Positions 22,851 to 32,091 are shown, counted from the first letter of the stretch. The stretch is DNA of 37,488 bases from Bacillota bacterium (GCA_023391955.1 JAEWAA010000274.1:1-37488), one strand, 5' to 3'. Notes: generated by a model not told the origin, from the sequence alone. A program made the numbers and translations.

Positions 22851-24404
22851 ATGAACCGAGCGGCATTGGACCCCACGGCACCCGTGGTGATCGAAATGCG
22901 GGGAATCACCAAACGTTTCCCCGGCATTGTTGCCAACGACTCTATCTCTCTTACCCTGCGCAAGGGTGAAATCCATGCGCTGCTGGGAGAGAACGGCGCC
23001 GGCAAGTCCACGCTCATGAATATCCTCTTCGGGCTGTATCAGCCCGATGAGGGGGATATTCTTATGGGCGGCGACAAGGTCGTCATTGACGGGCCGAACA
23101 AAGCGATAAAGCTCGGTATCGGAATGGTGCACCAGCACTTTAAGCTGGTGCACCCTTTTACCGTAGCGGAGAATATTATCCTGGGCAGCGAGCCAGTTAA
23201 GGGCCTGTCCACCGATGTGAAAACGGCGGCCAAGGAAGTGGAACGGCTGTCCAATCTGTACGGTCTTCAGGTGGACCCTTATGCGAAGATCGAGGATATA
23301 TCCGTGGGCATGCAGCAGCGGGTAGAGATCCTGAAGACGCTGTACCGGGGTGCGGACATTATCATTTTTGATGAGCCTACCGCCGTATTGACGCCCCAGG
23401 AAATTGAGGATCTGCTGAACATCATGCGCAATCTGATCCGTGAGGGCAAGTCCATCATTCTGATCACCCATAAGCTGAAGGAAATTATGGCCATCTCCGA
23501 CCGGGTGACCATTATCCGCCGGGGCAAGGTGGTCGGTTCCGTGGTGACGGCAGAGACGTCGCCGGATGCGCTGGCCGAGGCGATGGTAGGGCGCAACGTA
23601 TCCTTCGAGATCGATAAAGCCGCCTCCAAACCCGGTGCGCCGGTGCTTCAGGTGGACAAGGTTTCGCTGAAGGATGACCGTGGTGTCCGTGCATTGGATG
23701 GTATTTCCCTGCAGGTGAATGCGGGAGAAATCCTGGGCGTAGCCGGCGTGGACGGCAACGGCCAAAGCGAGCTGATCGCTGCCCTGACCGGCCTGCGCAA
23801 GGTGGATTCCGGCCGGATTCTGCTGAAGGGTGCGGAGGTGCAGAACCGCTCTACCCGTCATATCGGCGAAGCGGGGCTGTCCCTTATTCCGGAGGACCGG
23901 CACAAGCACGGTCTGGTGCTGGATTTTACCCTGAGGGAAAATATGGTGCTGAATACGTACTTCAAGGCCCCGTTTAACCGCAGCGGCTTTATGGATGAAA
24001 ATGCCATGGAGGTCCATGCCCAGAAGCTGGTGAAGGACTTCGACGTCCGGGGCTCGGGAACCGACGCCAAGGCGCGCTCCCTCTCGGGAGGCAACCAGCA
24101 AAAGGCGATTATCGCCCGGGAGCTGGACAAGGACCCGGATCTCCTGATCGCAGCCCAGCCTACCCGGGGGCTCGACGTAGGCGCCATTGAATTTATTCAC
24201 CGGCGGCTGGTGGAGCAGCGGGACAAGGGCAAGGCAGTGCTTCTGGTTTCCTTTGAGCTGGATGAAATTATGAAGCTTTCCGACCGGATTGTCGTGATGT
24301 ACGAAGGCAAGGTGGTTGGCGAGGTTCGTCCGGAGGACACCAATGACCAGGAGCTGGGCCTCTTAATGGCGGGCAGCAGAAGGGAGACAGCAGCGCATGA
24401 ATAA
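22851..24404 (+). CDS. nupO: Nucleoside ABC importer ATPase (two ABC domains)
   Basis: A 517-residue tandem ATPase. Domain 1 has Walker A GENGAGKST at 46-54, Q-loop MVHQHFKLV, signature ISVGMQQRVEI and Walker B IIIFDEPTAVLTP. Domain 2 starts near 265; it has a degenerate Walker A (GVDGNGQSEL), but a full signature LSGGNQQKAI and AAQPTRGLD. A non-canonical second Walker A is normal for the RbsA/NupO type. It powers the permeases NupP and NupQ. The stop of nupN is ten bases upstream. The Shine-Dalgarno is weak, suggesting translational coupling. The last eight bases overlap the next gene. Confidence 0.92.
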   Translation: MNRAALDPTAPVVIEMRGITKRFPGIVANDSISLTLRKGEIHALLGENGAGKSTLMNILFGLYQPDEGDILMGGDKVVIDGPNKAIKLGIGMVHQHFKLVHPFTVAENIILGSEPVKGLSTDVKTAAKEVERLSNLYGLQVDPYAKIEDISVGMQQRVEILKTLYRGADIIIFDEPTAVLTPQEIEDLLNIMRNLIREGKSIILITHKLKEIMAISDRVTIIRRGKVVGSVVTAETSPDALAEAMVGRNVSFEIDKAASKPGAPVLQVDKVSLKDDRGVRALDGISLQVNAGEILGVAGVDGNGQSELIAALTGLRKVDSGRILLKGAEVQNRSTRHIGEAGLSLIPEDRHKHGLVLDFTLRENMVLNTYFKAPFNRSGFMDENAMEVHAQKLVKDFDVRGSGTDAKARSLSGGNQQKAIIARELDKDPDLLIAAQPTRGLDVGAIEFIHRRLVEQRDKGKAVLLVSFELDEIMKLSDRIVVMYEGKVVGEVRPEDTNDQELGLLMAGSRRETAAHE

Positions 24405-25473
24405 ATGGATGAAGGTGTTCGTCAAGGACTCCGCCTATATTCCGCTGGTGGCGATTCTTCTGGGGCTTATTGTCGGCGGGCTGATCATGGCGGTCGGCGG
24501 CTTCAACCCCTTCGCAGCGTATGGAGCGTTGATCAAAAAAGTCGTTGGCACGCCTTATGATATCGGGGAAACCCTGCGGGGCATCACCCCGCTCCTGCTG
24601 TGCGGACTTTCCGTAGGCTTCGCTTACCGGACAGGCCTTTTCAATATCGGCGCGGAGGGACAGGTTACCATGGGGATGCTGGGTTCGGTCTGGATCGGCA
24701 TCGTGCTGGATCTGCCCGCTTATATCCACACTCCGCTGGCTGTTATCGTGGGGATGCTGTGCGGCGGCCTTTGGGGCGCCATCGTGGGCTGGCTGAAGGC
24801 CTCCCGCGGCGTCAACGAGGTTATCACCAGCATCATGATGAACTGGATTGCCCTGTATCTGGCCAACTATCTCATCGGCCACTTCCTGCTTCAGGAAAAG
24901 ACACAGCGCTCCAAAATCATCGAACCCAGCGCCTCCATCACCTCCAGCTGGCTGTCCGGTTTGTTCGGCGATTCCCGGCTGCACTGGGGCGTGCTGCTGG
25001 CACTCCTGGCGGTTCCGGTCTACTATATTCTCCTGTGGAAAACCCGGCAGGGTTACGAGCTCCGTGCGGTGGGGCATAATCCCCACGCCGCCCAATATGC
25101 CGGCATTAACGTAAACGGCAATGTGGTGAAGGCCATGTTCATCAGCGGCATGTTCGCAGGTTTGGCCGGGGTGACCGAGGGCCTTGGGGTATTCGGCTAC
25201 ATGACCCGGGCGGCGGCCAGCAGCGGGCTGGGCTTTGACGGAATCGCGGTGGCGCTGCTCGGCGGCAACAACCCCGTGGGCATTCTGCTGGGCGCGGTTC
25301 TCTTCGGCTCTCTGAACTACGGCTCCGCAGGCATGAGCTTTGAAGCCGATGTACCGCCGGAGATTATTCGGGTGGTTATCGGTCTGATCATCTTCTTCGT
25401 AGCGTCCAGCGGTCTTGTCCGGTGGGTGCTGAAGCCCTTTATGGCCAAGCGGAAAAAGGAGGCGGCAGGATGA
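24397..25473 (+). CDS. nupP: Nucleoside ABC importer permease, first subunit
   Basis: A 358-residue permease of the BPD_transp_2 family (NupP/YufP-like). About nine hydrophobic helices can be counted. The family motif GLSVGFAYRTGLFNIGAEGQ (about 69-88) and LRAVGHNPHAAQYAGINV, the coupling-helix region that contacts the ATPase, are present, followed by AVALLGGNNPVG. Its ATG overlaps the end of nupO (ATGAATAA) and its own stop overlaps the nupQ start (ATGA), so all are translated as one unit. Confidence 0.92.
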   Translation: MNKWMKVFVKDSAYIPLVAILLGLIVGGLIMAVGGFNPFAAYGALIKKVVGTPYDIGETLRGITPLLLCGLSVGFAYRTGLFNIGAEGQVTMGMLGSVWIGIVLDLPAYIHTPLAVIVGMLCGGLWGAIVGWLKASRGVNEVITSIMMNWIALYLANYLIGHFLLQEKTQRSKIIEPSASITSSWLSGLFGDSRLHWGVLLALLAVPVYYILLWKTRQGYELRAVGHNPHAAQYAGINVNGNVVKAMFISGMFAGLAGVTEGLGVFGYMTRAAASSGLGFDGIAVALLGGNNPVGILLGAVLFGSLNYGSAGMSFEADVPPEIIRVVIGLIIFFVASSGLVRWVLKPFMAKRKKEAAG

Positions 25474-26420
25474 ATTTAGCGGAGATTATCAACATCACCC
25501 TGGTGTTTTCCACCCCTCTGATTCTGGCGGCTCTGGGCGGTATCTTCTCGGAAAAATCCGGTGTGGTCAACATCGGGATTGAAGGTCTGATGGTGGTTGG
25601 AGCCTTTGCCGCGGCGCTCTTCGGCTATTATGCCGAGGAAGCGGGTATGGGGGCCTTCTCCCCATATGCGGGGATGCTCGCTGCAATAGTGCTAGGGGTT
25701 CTCCTGTCGGCTGTCCATGCGGTGGCGTCCATTACCTTTAAGGCGGACCAGACGGTCAGCGGTGTGGTCATCAACTTCCTGGCTGCGGGGCTATGTGTGT
25801 ATCTCGTAAAGGTGCTCTTCGACGGCTCGGGCCAGACGGAGACCCTGCAGGAGGTATTCAGCAAGGTGAAGATCCCGCTGTTGGGAGATATCCCGTTTAT
25901 CGGGCCGGCTTTGTTCCAGGCATATCCGCCTACGTATCTGGCGTATATCCTGGTGTTTGTGGCCTGGTATGCGCTCTACAAAATGCCCTTCGGGCTCCGG
26001 CTGCGGGCGGTGGGTGAACATCCCAGCGCCGCGGATACGGTAGGCATCAAGGTGCTGCGCACCCGTTATATCGGGGTGTTCATCAGCGGCGCGCTGTCCG
26101 CTCTGGGCGGCGCTACCATCACCATGACCACTACGGCCAGCTTCACCCATAACACCATCTCCGGCCAAGGCTTCATCGCCATTGCGGCCATGATCTTCGG
26201 CAAGTGGAATCCCTTGGGCGCCTTCGGCGCGGCGGTATTCTTCGGCTTCGCCACCTCCCTGCGGAACGTGGTGCAGCTGTATGACTGGTCCGCCCGGATT
26301 CCTCAGGAATTCATCTTTATGCTGCCCTACGTGCTCACCATTCTGGTGCTGGCGGGAGCGGTCGGACGTGCCCGTGCCCCGGCGGCGCTGGGCGAGCCGT
26401 ACGATCCGGGCAAGCGGTAG
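25470..26420 (+). CDS. nupQ: Nucleoside ABC importer permease, second subunit
   Basis: A 316-residue permease paired with NupP. It has the shorter family layout: LGGIFSEKSGVVNIGIEGLM near the N-terminus, then FGLRLRAVGEHPSAADTVGI (the EAA-like coupling segment) and GQGFIAIAAMIFGKWNPLGA. About eight membrane helices are visible. The start at 25470 overlaps the nupP stop by one base (ATGA) and has AAGGAGG seven bases upstream, which rules out the longer reading from 25422. A strong terminator follows 23 bases after the stop and closes the operon. Confidence 0.92.
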   Translation: MNLAEIINITLVFSTPLILAALGGIFSEKSGVVNIGIEGLMVVGAFAAALFGYYAEEAGMGAFSPYAGMLAAIVLGVLLSAVHAVASITFKADQTVSGVVINFLAAGLCVYLVKVLFDGSGQTETLQEVFSKVKIPLLGDIPFIGPALFQAYPPTYLAYILVFVAWYALYKMPFGLRLRAVGEHPSAADTVGIKVLRTRYIGVFISGALSALGGATITMTTTASFTHNTISGQGFIAIAAMIFGKWNPLGAFGAAVFFGFATSLRNVVQLYDWSARIPQEFIFMLPYVLTILVLAGAVGRARAPAALGEPYDPGKR

Positions 26421-26443
26421 GAGCTTAAGTGCTTTTCATAAAA

Positions 26444-26494
26444 TTCCTTCGTCCCGGTGCTCCTTGATTGGAGTGCCGGCCGGAGGATTTTTTT
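26444..26494 (+). terminator. Terminator of the nucleoside importer operon
   Basis: Stem TCC...CCGGTGCTCC and GGAGTGCCGG...GGA with two G-T pairs, a six-base loop at about 26465-26469, followed by seven T. Confidence 0.9.
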
Positions 26495-26535
26495 ATAAAA
26501 AGCATGAATGATAGTTCGAAGGGAGCGGTCTGACC

Positions 26536-26997
26536 GTGTACGAGCTCAAAACCAAGGAAACGGACAACAGTGTCATCGAATTTATTGAACAGGTGGAGAA
26601 CCCCAAAAAACGGGAGGATGCCTATATCCTATTGGATATTTTCACTGAAACCACGGGATACCCGGGCAAGCTTTGGGGGAGCAGCATCATCGGGTTCGGC
26701 TCGTATCATTACAAATACGCTTCCGGTCATGAAGGCGATGCGCCGCTGGTGGGCTTTTCCCCGCGAAAGGGAAAAACCAGCCTCTATTTTGCCGTGGGAG
26801 ATACAACGAGAGAGGCACTGCTGCAGGAGCTTGGCAAACATACGGCAGGCAAAGCGTGTGTGTATATTAACAAAGTGGCTGACATCCAGGTGGAGGTGTT
26901 GAAGGAGTTGATCGTCCAATCGGTCGGTTTCCTGAAGGAGACCTATCCGGACGGCATTGGCGGCGCAGCTGCTGTCGGTGATGGAGCAGCTGAATAA
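26536..26997 (+). CDS. DUF1801 domain protein
   Basis: A 153-residue cytoplasmic protein. The domain signature is clear: EFIEQVENPKKREDAYIL, GYPGKLWGSSIIGFGSYHYKY, GDAPLVGFSPRKGKTSLYF, and the C-terminal CVYINKVADIQVEVLKELI. DUF1801/YdhG proteins have a small alpha/beta fold related to iron chaperone frataxin-like folds, but no established activity. The start is the GTG at 26536 with GGGAGCGG upstream; no in-frame ATG near it suits. The Gly/Ala-rich tail is variable in the family. It is a single gene with a terminator just after it. Confidence 0.88.
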   Translation: MYELKTKETDNSVIEFIEQVENPKKREDAYILLDIFTETTGYPGKLWGSSIIGFGSYHYKYASGHEGDAPLVGFSPRKGKTSLYFAVGDTTREALLQELGKHTAGKACVYINKVADIQVEVLKELIVQSVGFLKETYPDGIGGAAAVGDGAAE

Positions 26998-27005
26998 ACG
27001 GAGGC

Positions 27006-27035
27006 GAGCGGCCTGGTTGGGGCTGCTCTTTTTTT
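27006..27035 (+). terminator. Terminator of the DUF1801 gene
   Basis: Eight-base stem GAGCGGCC (27006-27013) and GGCTGCTC (27021-27028), seven-base loop, then seven T. Confidence 0.9.
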
Positions 27036-27081
27036 GTGTATTCGAAAGCAGCGGATGGGTCTGGTTCGGGCTAAGGCTGGT

Positions 27082-27256
27082 TATATGCGAAAAATCATAT
27101 ACAATTCTCGGAAAAGTGGCGGTGAAGCAGATTATATTCGAAAAATCATATAGGTTTTATAGTTTGACGGTGCTGCCGGGGATATGTATATGAAATTTCA
27201 TATAGAATAGGCTAAATCTAGCAGATGGGGGTGGTTTATACGCGAAAAATCATATA
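27082..27256. repeat. Intergenic repeat array R3 (four TATATG...CATATA units)
   Basis: Units at 27082-27101, 27133-27152, 27187-27204 and 27237-27256. Three match TATATGCGAAAAATCATATA with one or two changes; the third is a perfect 18-base palindrome, TATATGAAATTTCATATA. Starts are 51, 54 and 50 bases apart, and the 31-34-base spacers are not alike. The array lies between the DUF1801 terminator and the pectate lyase promoter. It has no coding potential. The remaining bases up to 27361 show nothing I can name. Confidence 0.85.
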
Positions 27257-27361
27257 CGCATCAGCTCCGTTTCCGGTTTTAAACCTCTGTGCATTTTTGA
27301 TAGGCGCAGCAGAAATAAAAAGCAGATTTTCATAAGAAGGACAACATTTTATAAAAAAGCA

Positions 27362-27390
27362 TTTATATTCTCGAAAACTTGGTTTATAAT
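27362..27390 (+). promoter_or_regulatory. Promoter of the pectate lyase gene
   Basis: TTTATA (27362-27367), 17 bases, consensus TATAAT (27385-27390). Start predicted near 27397, about 120 bases before the ATG. Confidence 0.6.
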
Positions 27391-27437
27391 GGTTTTGTTA
27401 ACGTGAAACATATAACTACATGTTTTGTCGATTGTGA

Positions 27438-27451
27438 TGTAAACGTTAACA
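27438..27451 (+). promoter_or_regulatory. Catabolite-responsive element (cre) for CcpA
   Basis: TGTAAACGTTAACA fits the cre consensus TGWAANCGNTNWCA at all fixed positions. It is about 40 bases after the predicted start, a position where CcpA blocks elongation. A related half-match TGTTAACGTGAAACA lies at 27396-27410. The arms TTGTCGA (27425-27431) and TCGACAA (27456-27462) flank it. Confidence 0.72.
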
Positions 27452-27517
27452 TGGTTCGACAAGGAAACAGCTTGTCCGCTTTATCTCTACGAATTTTTCA
27501 ACGAAGGAGACGTGAAC

Positions 27518-30500
27518 ATGAAAAAAAGAAAGCGCATTCTTCCAGCCCTATTAGCTTTTCTTCTGTTGCTGACCACAGCAGCACTTCCGGTTTATGCGGA
27601 TACGGGGGACTCTTCTACTAGTGACTGGCAATTTAAGGCGTTTGGAACAAGTACCAATGCTACTGAGAATCCTGCTCCAGTAGTAAGTTCTTCCGGAACG
27701 GTTTCAATGCAAGCATTAGGTAAAGGGGGAAAAATTTCTTCTAAGGATATTGGGATCTCTTTTTATTATAAAGAACTGCCTGTAACCGAAAGTTTTACAT
27801 TGTCTGCTAAGGTGAAAGTAACAAGTTACCGGAAAAAGGACGCTGCAAATAAACAAGCCTCGTTTGGCCTTATGCTTAATGACAATATTTCGATAGCTGA
27901 AGGCAACTACATAGCTATTGGTGCTGACAATAACGACGTTAGACCTTTTTACTTTAATAAAGGGCAAATTAAACCGGAGTTTTCCGATATTCTACCTGCG
28001 AAAGCAGGTGAGACCTATGATTTCATCATCCAAAAAAGCGGCAATGCTTACAAGTTATCGTTAGACGGAAAAAGTACCACAATTTATTTGGGTGACATGT
28101 TTACAGACACGCTCTTTGCGGGGCTGTACGTCGCCCGTGATGCTGAAGTGACCTTCAGCGATATCTCTCTTCAGGTGGATCAGCCTGCGCAAGGGCTACA
28201 GGTATCCACGACCAAAACTCAGTATCTGCTCACCCAGCCTTTGGACCTGTCCAGCCTTACGGTGACGGCCCAGGTTTACGGTACCGGTGAGAATAAGGTG
28301 CTGCAACCCAAAGAATATTTGGTAACCGGCTATAACCCGAATGAGTTGGGCGACCAAACGGTTACGATAAGCTATAAAGGTGCCGAGGCGCAATTTGATG
28401 TAAATGTGATGAAGCTTGATGTAGTGGATATGCGTATCACGTATTTTCCGGCCAAAACCGTCTACTATGTAGGAGATACCTTCGATAGCGGTGGGATGGT
28501 GGTGACCGGGGATTACAATAATCATAATACTGCCGAAATTACGAAGGACAAGTATACCTTATCCATTACGGGCGCCACTGCAACCACAGGAACTACCGTA
28601 ACTACCGTAACAGAAACAGTGTATACCTTCCAAACTCCAGGCACACAAACGGTAACTGTGAAGTCCTTGGAAACTCCAAGCAAATCTGTGGCGTTTAATG
28701 TTTTGGTTAAATCGGATGCCCTTACCGGTTTGGAAATTGCTAAGCAACCTGCAAAAACAAGCTATTTCCTGAATGAAACCTTGTCCTTGGACGGCATGAT
28801 CCTGTATGCCAACTACAACGATGGCAGCAAGGTCAGACTGCTGGACGGTGAGTATCATGTAAGCGGACCGGATATGACGACGGCTGGAGTCTACTCTGTG
28901 ATGATCTCCTTCCGGGGAATGGAGAAGACCTTCCCGATTACGGTTAAGGCAAAATCCGTAACTGGGTTGAAGGTGCAGTCTTATCCCAAAACCACTTACG
29001 CGATGGATGAAGAATTTGATCCCATCGGTTTGAAGGTTGTTAAGGCATATGACAACGGTGACTGGGATGAGATGTTCTTCGGACAAGACTATACTCTCGA
29101 TACATCTGCTTTTGATAGCAGCAAACCTGGGATTTACGAGCTGCCGATTACTCCAGTTGTTCCAGGCCCCGCTCCTACTGTGTTGAAGGTAGAGGTACGG
29201 GCAATGAAGGATGCTGTCTGGAACAGCATCGTATTCGGACAATCCACCTCTAGCAGCAAAAATACCGTGACCGTAGGGAATGACGGTATCATTCAACTGG
29301 TAGCCAAGGATGGCGGAGGGAAGGTTACCGGAGACCATGACGGCATCAGCTATTATTACACCGTATTGGATGCCGAAAAGGATAATTTCGAGTTGTCGGC
29401 AAACATTAAGGTCCTCACATATGCCAAGGCCGACTATGACGGACAGGAGTCCTTCGGGATCATGGCAAGAGATGTTAATGGCCCGGTCAATGATTCCAGT
29501 ATATTTGCATCCAATATTGCGGCTATCGGTGGATACAGCGGCAGCCCAAAAAATGAAAATGGGACACAATTATTCGTCCGTACCGGAATAACAGATCCAA
29601 GCGGTGCAGGCGGAAAAGGCGTTCAGAAAATCATGCTGAACAACGCAAGACCGGGACCGGACAACACGCCTTATGCCCTGACCCTGGGCAAGAACAACAG
29701 CGGATTCTATGGAAAAATCGGCAACGGCGATAGCCAGATGTTCTTTGTGCCGGATATTCTGAAGGTGCAGGATTCCAAGATGTATGTGGGCTTTTATGCG
29801 GCGCGTCTGGCTACCATTGAAGTGAGCAACATTAAGCTTCAGGTCACCTCAGCAGCAGCGGATGCCCCCAAGGTGGAGCCGCCCCTTCAGCCGATTCAAC
29901 CGTCCTTTGACATTATGTCCCTGAACAAGGTTTCCACGTCGGACTACAGCTTCCGGGTATTGGCCAATGTGAACGGCACCTTGACGCTGCGCAAGGGACA
30001 GGATGTAGTCAAACTGGATGAGCCTGTGCAGGCAGGGGTGCAAACCATTATCCCCGCCACGCTGGTTCAAGGGGATAACAACTTCAGCGTGACCTTCCTG
30101 CCGGATAATACGCAATATTTGACCTCGGAAAACCCGATTGTCAAAAACTTCACCGTTACGATGAAGTCCTTCGGCAGCGGTAGCGATCTGATCGTTACTC
30201 CGCAGGGAACCGCTCAAGGAACAGGCACCGCAGAAAACCCGCTGGATTTGAACACGGCCATTGACTTTGTTCAACCGGGGCAGCGGATTGTCCTTCAAGA
30301 GGGCGTCTACAAACGCAGCGCTCCGCTGTACATTAACAAGTACAATGACGGTACGAAGGATGCAATGAAGGTCCTGGTAGCCGCACCGGGAACCCGTCCG
30401 GTTATCGACTTCGATAAGAAGTCGGAGGGGGTTATCCTGGGAGGCAGCTACTGGCATGTGAAGGGTATTGATTTCGCCCGTTCTGCTGACAATCTCAAGG

Positions 30501-32008
30501 GCTTCACCGTAGGCGGCAGCCATAACATTGTGGAAGACAGCCGTTTCTACGAAAATGGCGATACCGGTCTGCAAATCAGCCGTACCGACGGCTCCGACAA
30601 CCGTGCGGATTGGCCGTCCTATAACCTGATTTTGAACAGCACCTCCTTCGATAACCGGGATCCTTCCGAAAATAATGCCGACGGCTTTGCCGCCAAGCTG
30701 ACTGTAGGGGAAGGTAATATTTTCCGGGGCTGTATTGCCCATAATAACATCGATGACGGCTGGGATTTGTACACCAAAGCCGGAACCGGCGCTATTGGAG
30801 CCGTTATTATCGAAGACAGCATCGCCTACAACAACGGTACTCTGACCAACGGCCAGGTTGGCAGCGGCGACAAAAACGGCTTTAAGCTGGGTGGCGAAGG
30901 CATCCACGTGCCGCACATCATCCGCAACAGCTACGCCTTCGGCAACGGTGCATACGGCTTTACCAGCAACAGTAACCCGGGGATTATTGTTGAAAACAGC
31001 ATCGGGTTTGATAATGCCAGAGGCAACCTGAACTTGTCTACGTATACCGGAATTACGCCCGATTTCCAATTGAAGGGCTTTATCTCCTATCAGAAATCCT
31101 ATACCGCGGCGGACACTTATCCGGCTTCCTTGGCCTCGGTTAGCAATTACCTGTTTAAGAACAGCAAGTCCTCCAACCTATACGGAGTGACATTGGCCGA
31201 CAGCAACTTTAAGAGCTTGACGTCTGTAACGCCAACACGTGATGCACAGGGCAAAATTGTACTTGGCGATTTCCTTAGTTTTGTGGCGCCCACATCAAGT
31301 GACGATTCGGATGATGGATCTAGCTCGTCAAACCCGCCGGTAACCCCGGTGACACCAACCACTCCTTCCGTTCCTGGCCCAACCCAACCGGCTGAAAACA
31401 AGCCCGTGCTGGAGGGTCCCAACGGTCTTGAACTGACCAAGGAGTCTGTTCCGTACCTGAGCGGCTACGAAGACGGATCGGTCCGTCCGGACAACCGGAT
31501 TACCCGGGAGGAGGTATTGTCCCTGTTCTACGGTCTGCTGGTGAACAGCGACAAGGGTCAAACCACCGGATCAGCTTCCTTCAAGGATCTGTCCGCCTCT
31601 AACTGGTCCACACCGGCCATTCAGTATTTTTTACAAAAAGGGCTGGTTAACGGTTATGAGGATGGCACCTTCCGTCCCGCCGCTGCTATGACTCGGGCTG
31701 AGCTGGTCGCCATTCTGGTCCAGTTCCTGCCGAAGACAAGCGGCCAGGCAACCACAGGCTTCACCGATTCCGGCAGTCACTGGGCCAAGTCGGCCATTGA
31801 GCAGGCGGCAGCCGCAGGATGGGTGAACGGCTATGAAGACGGCAGCTTCCGTCCCGACCAAAGCATTACCCGTGCGGAAACCATTGTCCTGTTGAACCGG
31901 GCCTTGGGCCGCACTCCGAATCCGGAGCAACTGTCCGGCAAAAAAGGCTTCTCCGACTTGGATTCCGGACACTGGGCATACTACCACCTGCTGGAGTCCT
32001 CTAAATAA
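27518..32008 (+). CDS. Secreted multidomain PL9-type pectate lyase with SLH anchor
   Basis: A 1496-residue surface protein. Residues 1-28 are a signal peptide ending PVYA. Two similar LamG/CBM-like domains lie at about 28-221 and 566-778 (both have ISFYY/ISYYY, SFGLM/SFGIM and GLYVARDAEV/GFYAARLATI). Between them are about four Big_3-like Ig repeats (TxYxVGDTFDSxG, YxFxETLSLxG). A right-handed beta-helix with PL9 character spans roughly 890-1210 (SRFYENGDTGLQISR, NADGFAAKLTVGEG with the candidate catalytic Lys, DDGWDLYTK). A Pro/Ser/Thr linker is followed by SLH modules (YLSGYEDGSVRPDNRITREE, VNGYEDGTFRPAAAMTRAE, VNGYEDGSFRPDQSITRAE) that hold the enzyme on the cell wall. It should cleave pectin or a related uronic acid polymer outside the cell. 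Start at 27518, seven bases after AAGGAGA. The first 650 bases are clearly more AT-rich than the rest. Confidence 0.88.
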   Translation: MKKRKRILPALLAFLLLLTTAALPVYADTGDSSTSDWQFKAFGTSTNATENPAPVVSSSGTVSMQALGKGGKISSKDIGISFYYKELPVTESFTLSAKVKVTSYRKKDAANKQASFGLMLNDNISIAEGNYIAIGADNNDVRPFYFNKGQIKPEFSDILPAKAGETYDFIIQKSGNAYKLSLDGKSTTIYLGDMFTDTLFAGLYVARDAEVTFSDISLQVDQPAQGLQVSTTKTQYLLTQPLDLSSLTVTAQVYGTGENKVLQPKEYLVTGYNPNELGDQTVTISYKGAEAQFDVNVMKLDVVDMRITYFPAKTVYYVGDTFDSGGMVVTGDYNNHNTAEITKDKYTLSITGATATTGTTVTTVTETVYTFQTPGTQTVTVKSLETPSKSVAFNVLVKSDALTGLEIAKQPAKTSYFLNETLSLDGMILYANYNDGSKVRLLDGEYHVSGPDMTTAGVYSVMISFRGMEKTFPITVKAKSVTGLKVQSYPKTTYAMDEEFDPIGLKVVKAYDNGDWDEMFFGQDYTLDTSAFDSSKPGIYELPITPVVPGPAPTVLKVEVRAMKDAVWNSIVFGQSTSSSKNTVTVGNDGIIQLVAKDGGGKVTGDHDGISYYYTVLDAEKDNFELSANIKVLTYAKADYDGQESFGIMARDVNGPVNDSSIFASNIAAIGGYSGSPKNENGTQLFVRTGITDPSGAGGKGVQKIMLNNARPGPDNTPYALTLGKNNSGFYGKIGNGDSQMFFVPDILKVQDSKMYVGFYAARLATIEVSNIKLQVTSAAADAPKVEPPLQPIQPSFDIMSLNKVSTSDYSFRVLANVNGTLTLRKGQDVVKLDEPVQAGVQTIIPATLVQGDNNFSVTFLPDNTQYLTSENPIVKNFTVTMKSFGSGSDLIVTPQGTAQGTGTAENPLDLNTAIDFVQPGQRIVLQEGVYKRSAPLYINKYNDGTKDAMKVLVAAPGTRPVIDFDKKSEGVILGGSYWHVKGIDFARSADNLKGFTVGGSHNIVEDSRFYENGDTGLQISRTDGSDNRADWPSYNLILNSTSFDNRDPSENNADGFAAKLTVGEGNIFRGCIAHNNIDDGWDLYTKAGTGAIGAVIIEDSIAYNNGTLTNGQVGSGDKNGFKLGGEGIHVPHIIRNSYAFGNGAYGFTSNSNPGIIVENSIGFDNARGNLNLSTYTGITPDFQLKGFISYQKSYTAADTYPASLASVSNYLFKNSKSSNLYGVTLADSNFKSLTSVTPTRDAQGKIVLGDFLSFVAPTSSDDSDDGSSSSNPPVTPVTPTTPSVPGPTQPAENKPVLEGPNGLELTKESVPYLSGYEDGSVRPDNRITREEVLSLFYGLLVNSDKGQTTGSASFKDLSASNWSTPAIQYFLQKGLVNGYEDGTFRPAAAMTRAELVAILVQFLPKTSGQATTGFTDSGSHWAKSAIEQAAAAGWVNGYEDGSFRPDQSITRAETIVLLNRALGRTPNPEQLSGKKGFSDLDSGHWAYYHLLESSK

Positions 32009-32020
32009 CACATGGATTGC

Positions 32021-32062
32021 CGCTTCCGTTTCCGCGCTATGCGTGGAGACGGAGGCGTTTTT
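32021..32062 (+). terminator. Terminator of the pectate lyase gene
   Basis: Sixteen-base stem (32021-32036 with 32042-32057, three G-T pairs), five-base loop, then five T. Confidence 0.92.
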
Positions 32063-32091
32063 ATTTTGGTGAAATTTCAACGTACCAATAA

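Noticed and set aside
27082..27256. Array R3 as a CRISPR array
   Set aside because: Units are only 18-20 bases, differ from each other, are palindromic over their full length, and no cas gene is near.
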